Assembly (NCBI GenBank): GCA_031278115.1
Contig: JAITKZ010000047.1
Location: 1 to 16,842 of the forward strand
Direction of reading: 5' to 3'
Length of the DNA: 16,842 bases
DNA from: Endomicrobium sp.
GTDB lineage: Bacteria > Elusimicrobiota > Endomicrobiia > Endomicrobiales > Endomicrobiaceae
The notes under the pieces were generated by a model. That model had not been told where the DNA came from and searched no databases. It worked only from the letters and a program-made list of their open reading frames with translations. Positions 1 to 6,145 of this stretch are shown piece by piece (the first letter of the stretch is position 1; every line of letters begins with the position of its first letter). The position numbers and the translations under genes are program-made.

Positions 1-868
1 TTTTTGTTTTAGCATTTTTTACTTCAATTTCAACAAATTTAGTAGCACCCTCGCCGTCTTTAACAACAGACTTGGCAAGATCCAAAGTCAATTCGTCAAA
101 AGCATTTACAAAAATAGCAATATCTTTTTTAGATAATTTACCAATTCCACTTTGAACATTTGCCAAAACAATAACAGTATCATTTGTTGACGTGTCTCCG
201 TCAACAGAAATACAATTAAAAGATTTATCTGCAGACTCTTCTAAAATTCCTTGAAGAGTTGCACTTTCTATATCAAGGTCCGTTAATATAAATGAAAGCA
301 TCGTAGCATGAGGACCCTGCAAGTTAGGGTGAATCATTCCTGAACCTTTGACACAACCCCAAATTCTAATTTTGCCATTTTTAACAACAACTTCTTTCTC
401 AACCTTTTTTATAAACGTATCTGTAGTCATTATGGCAAGAATAGCTTCTTCTTCATTTTTAAGAGACGTCCCAATACTATCTCTCAATAATTTAATTTTT
501 TCAGGAAAGGTATCTCTAAAAATGTTTAAATATTGTCCGATAACTCCTGTAGAAGCGCATAGCAATGAACCTGAATCCAACCCAAAAATACTTTCACTTA
601 CTGAACAGATATACTCAGCGTCTTCTAATCCTTTAATTCCTGTACAAGCATTAGCACAACCCGAATTTGCTATAACACCTGAAAATTTATTTCCCATTTT
701 TAATCTTTCAATATCTAAAAGAACAGGAGCAGCCTTTGCTACATTTTGTGTAAAAATACCTGCTGTACTAGCCAGGACGTCGGAAATAAAAAGAGCCAAA
801 TCTTTCTTTCCTTCTTTTTTAGATAACTCTGAACGGATTCCACCAACTTTAAAACCTTTTGGAAGCAT
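1..868 (-). CDS. argJ: Bifunctional glutamate N-acetyltransferase/ornithine acetyltransferase ArgJ, 3' part cut by window edge
   Basis: ArgJ moves the acetyl group from N-acetylornithine to glutamate in the cyclic arginine pathway; some members also use acetyl-CoA. Only the first 289 codons of a usual ~390-410 are inside the window. Family marks seen: ANSGCANACTG (residues 67-77), STGVIG (106-111), TTD (148-150), the autocleavage segment KGSGMIHPN...HATML (174-191, expected cut A188/T189, with T189 as nucleophile), and VDGDTSTNDT (222-231). Start is the ATG at 868, with AGGAGA overlapping the stop of argC 12 nt upstream, so the two are almost certainly cotranslated. Odd points: four extra residues (QGPH) just before the cleavage site compared with the common PNMATML form, and Cys in place of the usual Asn in ANSGNANACTG. 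Whether it accepts acetyl-CoA cannot be read from sequence. Confidence 0.95.
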   Translation of the reverse strand, partial: MLPKGFKVGGIRSELSKKEGKKDLALFISDVLASTAGIFTQNVAKAAPVLLDIERLKMGNKFSGVIANSGCANACTGIKGLEDAEYICSVSESIFGLDSGSLLCASTGVIGQYLNIFRDTFPEKIKLLRDSIGTSLKNEEEAILAIMTTDTFIKKVEKEVVVKNGKIRIWGCVKGSGMIHPNLQGPHATMLSFILTDLDIESATLQGILEESADKSFNCISVDGDTSTNDTVIVLANVQSGIGKLSKKDIAIFVNAFDELTLDLAKSVVKDGEGATKFVEIEVKNAKTK

Positions 869-880
869 TTAAACTTTCTC

Positions 881-1900
881 CTATATTAAGCCTGCAGTTT
901 CCGGCAAACCAAACATAAGATTCATGTTCTGAACTGCCTGTCCTGAAGCTCCTTTTACTAAATTATCTATAACTGAAACTATAACAAGTCTTTTTGCTCT
1001 TTCGTCTATCTTTATGCTTATATCACAGAAATTTGTGTTTACAACATCTTTAATTCCCGGTATTACGTCTTCATCAAAAACTTTTACAAATTCTCTATAT
1101 TTATAAAATTCTCTATATTTTTCTATTACTGTATATGTCTTAACATTTTGTCTAAGGTTTATATAAATAGTTGAAAGCATTCCTCTTTCAATAGGCATGA
1201 TATGGGGTGTAAAACTTATAGTTACTTTTTCGCCAGAGAGACTTGCAAGCTCTTGTTCTATTTCTGGAATATGTCTGTGGTATCCAGCAATTTTATAGGC
1301 TCTAAAATTTGGGTGTTCGTTTTTAAAATATTCCTCAGCAGATTTTCTGCCTGCACCTGAAATACCACTTTTAGAATCTATAACTACCCCTTTCAAATCT
1401 ACAAATCCATTTTTTATCGCCGGAGCACAACCTAAAATAACGCTTGTAGGGTAACAACCCGGGTTTGCAACTAATAATGCCTTTTTAATTTCTTTGTCGT
1501 TAAGTTCAGATAAACCGTAAACAGCTTTGCTTATGTAATCTTTTGCTGTATGGTTTACCTTATACCATTTTTCATACACCTCAGTGCTTTTTAATCTGAA
1601 ATCTGCTGATAAATCTATGACTTTTATACCCAAATCAATAAGCTGTGGAACAATTTCAAAAGCAATACCATGAGGCAAAGCGAGAAAAATAATATCGCAG
1701 TTTGCTGCTATTTGTTTTATGTTCAAAGGTTCTACTTTTAAATTTAAACCTGCAAACTCTGGATAAATATCTTTCAAATCTCTTTCCTGCGACGAACTTC
1801 TTCCGTAAATCCTTATCTTAACATCATCGCGTTTTGAAAGAAGCTTTAAAAGTTCTTCGCCAGTGTACCCAGTTATTCCTATAATTCCTGCTCTAATCAC
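881..1900 (-). CDS. argC: N-acetyl-gamma-glutamyl-phosphate reductase ArgC
   Basis: Cytosolic NADPH-dependent reductase of the third arginine step, making N-acetylglutamate semialdehyde. The protein opens with the Rossmann motif [11 protein letters not shown], has the catalytic cysteine in [10 protein letters not shown] (residue 149 from the chosen start), and the conserved SGISGAGR and HRHIPEIEQ segments; ~339 residues is the normal length. I choose the GTG at 1900 because AGGGGA lies 6 nt upstream and the protein then begins right at the Rossmann strand. An ATG at 1915 in the same frame has no Shine-Dalgarno. The GTG start overlaps the rsmI stop by 8 nt. argJ follows after 12 nt. A 15-bp direct repeat with 18-bp period (1088-1102 and 1106-1120) encodes [12 protein letters not shown] inside the gene. 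Confidence 0.95.
   Translation of the reverse strand: MIRAGIIGITGYTGEELLKLLSKRDDVKIRIYGRSSSQERDLKDIYPEFAGLNLKVEPLNIKQIAANCDIIFLALPHGIAFEIVPQLIDLGIKVIDLSADFRLKSTEVYEKWYKVNHTAKDYISKAVYGLSELNDKEIKKALLVANPGCYPTSVILGCAPAIKNGFVDLKGVVIDSKSGISGAGRKSAEEYFKNEHPNFRAYKIAGYHRHIPEIEQELASLSGEKVTISFTPHIMPIERGMLSTIYINLRQNVKTYTVIEKYREFYKYREFVKVFDEDVIPGIKDVVNTNFCDISIKIDERAKRLVIVSVIDNLVKGASGQAVQNMNLMFGLPETAGLI
1088..1120. repeat. Tandem 15-bp repeat, 18-bp period, inside argC
   Basis: The plus-strand string AAATTCTCTATATTT occurs at 1088-1102 and again at 1106-1120, identical over 15 bp, encoding KYREFY then KYREFV in ArgC. It looks like a small in-frame duplication. The protein alignment to other ArgC would tell whether it adds residues. 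Confidence 0.5.
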
Positions 1901-2594
1901 TTTCTTTCCCCTCATCACTGTGAGGATATATTAAAACAACAAACTCCCCAAGCAAATTATTTCTATCTTTTATATTTTCCAATACTTCTTTTATTGTTCC
2001 TCTTATAAATTCTTCAAACTTTTTAGTCAATTCTCTGGCAAGACAAATTTTAGTATTCTCACCAAATACTTCTAGACATATCTCAACGGTTTTAAGTATT
2101 CTCTGTGGAGGTTCATAAAACACTATTGTTTTTCCCAAATTTATAAATTCTGAAAGTTCTTTCTTCATTTTTCCAGTTTTTCTCTTCAAAAAACCACAGA
2201 AAACAAAACCGTTTGTAGGAAGTCCTGAGCCAACCAAAGCAGTTACAACAGCACTTGCACCCGGCAAAACTTCCATCTTTATGCCTTTTTCTATAGTTTC
2301 TTTAATTAAAATATATCCAGGATCAGAAATTCCTGGCGTTCCTGCATCTGAGATAAGAACAACTTTTTTGCCATTAGACAATTTATCTATTATTTGCCTA
2401 ACCCTATATTGCTGGTTATAAGAATAAAAACTTATCAAATTTTTGGATATTCCAAAATGTGACAAAAGCTTTAGACTCTGCCGAGTATCTTCGCAGGCCA
2501 CAAGGTCACAGTCTTTTAAAATTCTTAACGCTCTTAGGGTTATATCTTCAAGATTGCCTATTGGGGTTGGAACTACGTATAAAATACCACTCAT
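1893..2594 (-). CDS. rsmI: 16S rRNA (cytidine(1402)-2'-O)-methyltransferase RsmI
   Basis: SAM-dependent methyltransferase of the tetrapyrrole-methylase fold that methylates the 2'-O of C1402 in the decoding centre of 16S rRNA. Diagnostic motifs are [19 protein letters not shown] at the N-terminus, [11 protein letters not shown], and [13 protein letters not shown], followed by the PGASA and FYEPPQRI segments. At 233 residues it is shorter than E. coli RsmI (about 286) and ends soon after the GEFVVLI strand, so the C-terminal extra domain is missing; short homologues are known, and I see no frameshift that would restore a tail. Start is ATG 2594; an AGGA lies about 13 nt upstream, rather far. 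It follows the HD-GYP gene by 23 nt and overlaps argC. Confidence 0.93.
   Translation of the reverse strand: MSGILYVVPTPIGNLEDITLRALRILKDCDLVACEDTRQSLKLLSHFGISKNLISFYSYNQQYRVRQIIDKLSNGKKVVLISDAGTPGISDPGYILIKETIEKGIKMEVLPGASAVVTALVGSGLPTNGFVFCGFLKRKTGKMKKELSEFINLGKTIVFYEPPQRILKTVEICLEVFGENTKICLARELTKKFEEFIRGTIKEVLENIKDRNNLLGEFVVLIYPHSDEGKESD
1907..1912 (-). promoter_or_regulatory. Shine-Dalgarno deciding the argC GTG start
   Basis: AGGGGA on the minus strand ends 6 nt before a GTG at 1900-1898. No comparable site precedes the in-frame ATG at 1915, so this site decides the start. It lies inside the last codons of rsmI, implying translational coupling. Confidence 0.6.
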
Positions 2595-2617
2595 ACAATT
2601 TAACTAATCCTGTACGT

Positions 2618-3751
2618 TTATGCAGCTTTAGATTTTAGTATATCTATGAAGGTTTTAGCAACTTTAGGGTCAAATTGAGTACCCATGCCTTTTTTGATCT
2701 CAGAAATTGCATATTCTTCTCCTAATGCTTTTCTATACGGTCTGTCTGAAGTCATTGCATCATAAGCGTCAATAACAGATATTATTCTTGCTCCTAAAGG
2801 AATCTCTTCTCCTGACAAACCTTCGGGATACCCTTTGCCGTTATACCACTCTTGGTGATATAAAACAAGTGGCGCCACTGAAGATAAAAAAACTAACGGA
2901 GCAATGATGTTATATCCAATAATAGGGTGCATTTTTAATACTTCTTTCTCACCTTCTGTAAGACTACTAACTTTGTTTAAAATATGTCCTGCTATGCCAA
3001 CTTTTCCTATATCATGCATCAAAGCAGCAAATTCTATTTGCCTTACTACTTCTGAAGGGAGATTGAGATTCTCAGCTATAAGTTTGGCGTATTGTCCAGC
3101 TCTATCTGAGTGATTAAAAGTGTAATGATCTTTGGCTTCTATCATTCTTACTAAAGTTTTTACAATTTCAAAATAAAAATCGTGAAGATTATGGTAGAGT
3201 TCCTGATTGTCAAGGATTTCTGCTGTTTGATCTGCAACAATATTAATAAAACTTAAATCTCTGTCATCAAAAATTTTACCGCCTGGCAAAGCGGCGGCGA
3301 TCAAAACTCCTATAGATTTATTTTTAACTTTAAGAGGAACAGCAATAAAAGATTTATATTCTCTATTATATCCTGCCTGAAATAATCTTACATCAATATC
3401 GGATGTATTATTATTTACCAAAATAGGTTTAGAATTTTCAAGAACAAAAGTTGCTACGTTCAGTTCAAATTTCGCTTCCGATCCCAATTCAACTGATCTT
3501 TTATCTTCTACCGCGGCGATAAAAGGTTTCTTCGTATCATTATCCAACAGAATAATCACGGCAGAACATATTCCTGCAAATTTACATATCATGTTTACGA
3601 CTGTATTCAAAAATTTGTTTCTGTCAAAAAAATTCTGCTCTTTGATAGGAAATTCGTTAAGTTCCAGCAATATATTTAATAAATTATCTAAGTCCAAACT
3701 TTTTGAAATCCTGCTATTAAGCTCTACTATAGTTCCTTGTAACCGCTTCAT
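2618..3751 (-). CDS. GAF and HD-GYP domain protein, probable cyclic-di-GMP phosphodiesterase (main frame, N-terminal anchor in another frame)
   Basis: Counted from the ATG at 3751 (377 residues): a short basic linker MKRLQG, a GAF-like sensor region (~40-180), then an HD-GYP domain (~190-375). HD-GYP marks are EAKD (205-208), NHS (213-215), HDIGK (246-250), HP (275-276), YHQEW (298-302), GKGYPEGLSG (305-314) and VIDAYDAMTSDRPYR (326-340). The family hydrolyses c-di-GMP. One usual His of the HH pair before the GYP loop is Gln300, so activity is uncertain. The frame is open upstream to about 3859, but no start there has a Shine-Dalgarno; the likely true N-terminus is the membrane peptide starting at ATG 3831, joined by a -1 shift at 3766-3772 and giving a gene spanning 2618-3831. 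It follows the GH57 gene and precedes rsmI by 23 nt. Confidence 0.85.
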   Translation of the reverse strand: MKRLQGTIVELNSRISKSLDLDNLLNILLELNEFPIKEQNFFDRNKFLNTVVNMICKFAGICSAVIILLDNDTKKPFIAAVEDKRSVELGSEAKFELNVATFVLENSKPILVNNNTSDIDVRLFQAGYNREYKSFIAVPLKVKNKSIGVLIAAALPGGKIFDDRDLSFINIVADQTAEILDNQELYHNLHDFYFEIVKTLVRMIEAKDHYTFNHSDRAGQYAKLIAENLNLPSEVVRQIEFAALMHDIGKVGIAGHILNKVSSLTEGEKEVLKMHPIIGYNIIAPLVFLSSVAPLVLYHQEWYNGKGYPEGLSGEEIPLGARIISVIDAYDAMTSDRPYRKALGEEYAISEIKKGMGTQFDPKVAKTFIDILKSKAA

Positions 3752-3763
3752 CTTACGACGAAG
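3746..3763 (-). promoter_or_regulatory. GUAA-capped hairpin just after the slippery heptamer
   Basis: Minus-strand CTTCGTC-GTAA-GATGAAG forms a 7-bp stem (one G-U pair) closed by a GNRA-type tetraloop. It starts 2 nt after the heptamer, which is shorter than the usual 5-9 nt spacer, so its value as a frameshift stimulator is uncertain. It contains the anchor-frame TGA and the main-frame ATG. Confidence 0.4.
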
Positions 3764-3831
3764 TATAAAAAACTCGCTGCAAAAACTAAAGCCAAAGCTG
3801 CTAAAACAATACAAGCAATGTAATTTATCAT
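3748..3831 (-). other. 27-codon membrane-anchor ORF, probable frameshifted N-terminus of the HD-GYP gene
   Basis: ATG at 3831, directly after an in-frame TAA, opens 27 codons ending at TGA 3750-3748. The peptide begins MINYIACIVLAALALVF and is one hydrophobic segment of about 20 residues ending in VVR. It overlaps the HD-GYP frame, where the sequence reads ILRRKMKRLQG. Shifting one base back at the T6 run yields a single-pass membrane segment followed immediately by RRKMKR, a textbook inside-positive border. On its own the ORF would be an unexplained short hydrophobic peptide. No Shine-Dalgarno is visible before its ATG, but the restored GH57 stop (3840-3842) is only 8 nt upstream, so coupling is plausible. 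Confidence 0.7.
3766..3772 (-). promoter_or_regulatory. U UUU UUA slippery heptamer (candidate -1 frameshift or slippage site)
   Basis: On the minus strand the anchor ORF reads AGT TTT TTA TAC; T TTT TTA is in exactly the X XXY YYZ phase needed for -1 slippage from the anchor frame into the HD-GYP frame. The anchor frame stops 15 nt later at TGA. The same T6 run could also allow transcriptional slippage, since one extra T fuses the frames. The phase is seen in the sequence; function is inferred. Confidence 0.5.
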
Positions 3832-3839
3832 TTAGTTTA

Positions 3840-3976
3840 TTAAACGTAAGCTTTGTAATCTATTTCTGGAAATATGTTATTTTTATTTTCCAAACTTTTT
3901 AAATAGGATTCATCCAAAGAGTTATTGATTATTTGCGAATACAACTTTGTAAAATTTTCCAGATGATCTTTGGTTC
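3840..3976 (-). other. Out-of-frame conserved C-terminal segment of the GH57 branching enzyme
   Basis: Immediately after the A9 run, this frame encodes about 45 residues starting RTKDHLENF, with IINNSLDES in the middle and NIFPEIDYKAYV at the end, then TAA. To my knowledge of GH57/DUF1957 branching enzymes, an RTK(D/E)H...NIFP(E/D)IDY ending is typical. Eight A's instead of nine would join it in frame to MVEYAKK. It fills most of the apparent gap before the HD-GYP gene, ending 8 nt from the anchor ATG. Confidence 0.8.
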
Positions 3977-5415
3977 TTTTTTTTTGCATATTCAACCATT
4001 GTTCCCGTAGTCATAATAAAAGCCCAGTCAGACGATTGTGCAAGAAGTAACTCCCTTGCAGATTGATTTAATGCTCTTTTTAAAATTCCTCCGACATTGG
4101 CAAAGTTATTTGCCAATTCAGACATTCTATCAGAAGCTTTATGTAAATGTCTGTAAATATAATCATTTGCTCCATTAAGCCAAACCTCATAATATCCTTT
4201 ATCCCCCCAAGATGAAGCTGCAGGACTAACAATTTGATTTACAGGAAATTTATTGAGATATTCCGAAGGAGTTATAGGTTTTATAATATTTTGATCGTAC
4301 TGCATTTTCCTAAATAAAAAGTTTATAAAATCAGGTCCTTCAAACCACCAATGTCCAAAAAGTTCGGCATCGTACATAGAAACAACTATGGGAGGTCTAT
4401 CCATAAGGTCTGATAAATATTCAACCTGTTTAGTTCTATTGAATAAAAAATTGCCTGCATGCTCAGCAGCTTTATCTCTTGCCTGTCGTGGAGAGTAAGG
4501 CTGTTTGTCGCTCAAATCAACTTTTCCTGTGATTTTATGATATTTTATTCCAATATTTCTTCTAATGCCATCTGAATGTAAATAAGGCTTTATATATTCA
4601 TAATCGCAATCATACCCTAAATCTCTGTAAAATTCTCTATAAGCAAAATCTCCAGGATACCCAGTTTCTGCACTCCAAACTTGGCTTGCAGTTTCTATGT
4701 CTCTTGAAAAAACCGCAACACCACTCTCACAATAAACGGGTGCAAAAATGCCGTATTTAGGACGAGGCGTAGCATATAAAATACCTTGAGAATCAAGAAA
4801 GAAATACTTTAAATTCTCTCCTTTCAATATTTTATCTATCCCGGGATAATAAGCGCATTCGGCAAGCCATATTCCCTTAGGGCTTACCCCGAAGTGCCTT
4901 TCGTAATCTTTACAAGCTATGCTTATTTGAGCTTTTTCGTTATTCATCAAAGGTGGGAAACCATGCGTAGCGCAACATGTGATAATTTCAATCTTTTCTA
5001 AAAACTGCAACTTTTTAAAACCATTAAGGATATTTCCATTGTATTTATTCCATAATCTTTTGCAGTCTTGAAAATGATCATAATACATTTGAGCAACAGG
5101 CTTAAAATCAATACTGTTCTGGGTCCTTGAAAGTTCTTTTTCTGAAAGTTCTATTTGTTTATTTAATCTTTCGTAATAACGAGACTGTAGAAGGTTGTCT
5201 GAAAGCATGTTCGCTAAAGACGGACTTATTGTTATAGTTATCCTAAAATCTATTCTGGCTTCAACAAATTTTTCAAATACTGAAAGTAAAGGAAGATATG
5301 TTTCGGTAATTGCTTCATAAAGCCAATCTTCTTCCAAAAAATCGAGATATTCAGGGTGCCTTACGTATGGTAGGTGAGCGTGTAATTGCAAACACCAGTA
5401 GCCTTTATAGTTCAT
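3922..5415 (-). CDS. GH57-family 1,4-alpha-glucan branching enzyme (C-terminus frameshifted)
   Basis: GH57 enzyme with DUF1957-type C-terminal region that makes alpha-1,6 branches in glycogen-like glucans. Marks: QLHAHLPYVRHPE (10-22), nucleophile Glu186 in GIWLAECAYYPG, acid/base Asp349 in SMYDAELFGHWWFEGP, and the late GTMVEYAKK segment. ATG 5415 has AGAGG seven nt upstream. After AKK the frame runs through A9 (3977-3985) into 16 or so unrelated residues (NQRSSGKFYKVVF...) and stops at 3922. In another frame the sequence continues RTKDHLENFTKLYSQ... to NIFPEIDYKAYV and TAA at 3840-3842, which is the family C-terminus. The intact gene would therefore be 3840-5415. Catalytic parts are unaffected, so the shortened protein might still work. 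Neighbours: DUF4912 gene 48 nt upstream, HD-GYP gene downstream. Confidence 0.92.
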   Translation of the reverse strand: MNYKGYWCLQLHAHLPYVRHPEYLDFLEEDWLYEAITETYLPLLSVFEKFVEARIDFRITITISPSLANMLSDNLLQSRYYERLNKQIELSEKELSRTQNSIDFKPVAQMYYDHFQDCKRLWNKYNGNILNGFKKLQFLEKIEIITCCATHGFPPLMNNEKAQISIACKDYERHFGVSPKGIWLAECAYYPGIDKILKGENLKYFFLDSQGILYATPRPKYGIFAPVYCESGVAVFSRDIETASQVWSAETGYPGDFAYREFYRDLGYDCDYEYIKPYLHSDGIRRNIGIKYHKITGKVDLSDKQPYSPRQARDKAAEHAGNFLFNRTKQVEYLSDLMDRPPIVVSMYDAELFGHWWFEGPDFINFLFRKMQYDQNIIKPITPSEYLNKFPVNQIVSPAASSWGDKGYYEVWLNGANDYIYRHLHKASDRMSELANNFANVGGILKRALNQSARELLLAQSSDWAFIMTTGTMVEYAKKKNQRSSGKFYKVVFANNQ

Positions 5416-5463
5416 TGAACAACCTCTATAAAATTGATTTGCCTAACGCTACTGTAACTATAC

Positions 5464-6030
5464 TTATTTTTTGGAAAGCAACCTAGAACTTGCAAAGCTT
5501 TTGCTTGAAGGCAACTCTGTAATTTTCCAAAATTCCTTCATGTTTTTTACGGTTGTATTTGAAGAACCTATGTTCTTCTTGAGAAATTTTTCAAAATCAA
5601 ATTTAAGAGTTCCCCATAATTCATCGGCAATATCCGAAGCTCCATACGCAGGCATTTTAAGAAGATTAGATCTTGCGACAGATATAAATTTTCCATTCTT
5701 AAGAATAAAACCCGCATCAACAATCCATGAACGATTGTATTCTCCTACGTTTATATACCAACTTAAAGAATCGTAGTTTGCATGTATGTCAAAATACTTA
5801 TTAGCGTTGCTACCATTAAAATCTATGCCTGTAACGTCATAAACTCTAATTACAAAAGCAGAAGAGTCAAAGTCGCCGTTGTATTGTCTTGACAATTCTC
5901 CAAATTTATCAAAAGAGAACTCCCAATAAGCAAAAATCCAAACGGGATCTTTTGGAAGAATAACTACTTTGGTGTCACCGTATGTCTTGGGTAATTCGAA
6001 CTCGTTGGACGTATCGCAAGATTTCGTCAT
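5464..6030 (-). CDS. DUF4912 domain protein, partner of the GH57 branching enzyme
   Basis: A 188-residue soluble protein with no signal peptide or membrane segment. The DUF4912 core is visible as TYGDTKVVILPKDPVWIFAYWEF (residues 16-38, written here only as its key block: YGDT, PKDP, FAYWE), then IRVYDVTGIDF (61-71), SWYINVGEYNRSW (90-102, the typical W-Y-I-N-V strand), and GFILKNGKFISVARSNLLKMP (107-127; key residues ARSN and MP). The family is uncharacterised but is commonly next to GH57 glucan enzymes, suggesting a glucan-binding or regulatory role. ATG 6030 is chosen because AAGGGA lies 8 nt upstream; the TTG at 6036 is too close to it. It is the first gene after the 6071-6099 promoter, and the GH57 gene follows by 48 nt. 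Confidence 0.85.
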   Translation of the reverse strand: MTKSCDTSNEFELPKTYGDTKVVILPKDPVWIFAYWEFSFDKFGELSRQYNGDFDSSAFVIRVYDVTGIDFNGSNANKYFDIHANYDSLSWYINVGEYNRSWIVDAGFILKNGKFISVARSNLLKMPAYGASDIADELWGTLKFDFEKFLKKNIGSSNTTVKNMKEFWKITELPSSKSFASSRLLSKK

Positions 6031-6070
6031 ATTCAAATTCCCTTGAAATATATTTATATTTAGTTATAGA

Positions 6071-6099
6071 ATTTTACAAATTTATTATTTTTCGGTCAA
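6071..6099 (-). promoter_or_regulatory. Sigma70-type promoter for the DUF4912-GH57-HD-GYP-rsmI-argCJ unit
   Basis: Minus strand: -35 TTGACC (6099-6094, 5/6 match), 17-bp spacer, -10 TAAAAT (6076-6071, 5/6 match). The expected start site near 6064 gives a leader of about 34 nt to the DUF4912 ATG. It is the only strong two-box promoter I found, and it lies in one of the few real intergenic gaps. Confidence 0.65.
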
Positions 6100-6100
6100 T

Positions 6101-6139
6101 AAAAAAAATAATTTTATACTATAAATAGCATAATATAAA
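6101..6139 (-). terminator. AT-rich hairpin with T-tract after the M20 amidohydrolase gene
   Basis: Minus strand TTTATATTAT (6139-6130), 7-nt loop, ATAGTATAAA (6122-6113): a 10-bp stem with one G-T pair, then a T-rich tract (6110-6101, including eight T's). It starts 6 nt after the upstream stop codon. The stem has almost no G-C pairs, so strength is doubtful, but position and T-tract fit an intrinsic terminator. It abuts the -35 box of the next promoter. Confidence 0.5.
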
Positions 6140-6145
6140 CTTTTT

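Noticed and set aside
348..872. 174-codon plus-strand ORF opposite argJ
   Set aside because: Antisense shadow of a well-supported argJ; no ribosome-binding site, low-complexity composition and no recognisable domain.
2618..3814. TTG at 3814 as the HD-GYP start
   Set aside because: It gives a Phe/Ser/Cys-rich leader that is merely the anchor ORF read in another frame, and has no Shine-Dalgarno.
3591..3902. 103-codon plus-strand ORF spanning the GH57/HD-GYP junction
   Set aside because: Antisense to the anchor peptide and the out-of-frame GH57 tail; K/L/F/S-rich translation typical of complementary AT-rich coding DNA.
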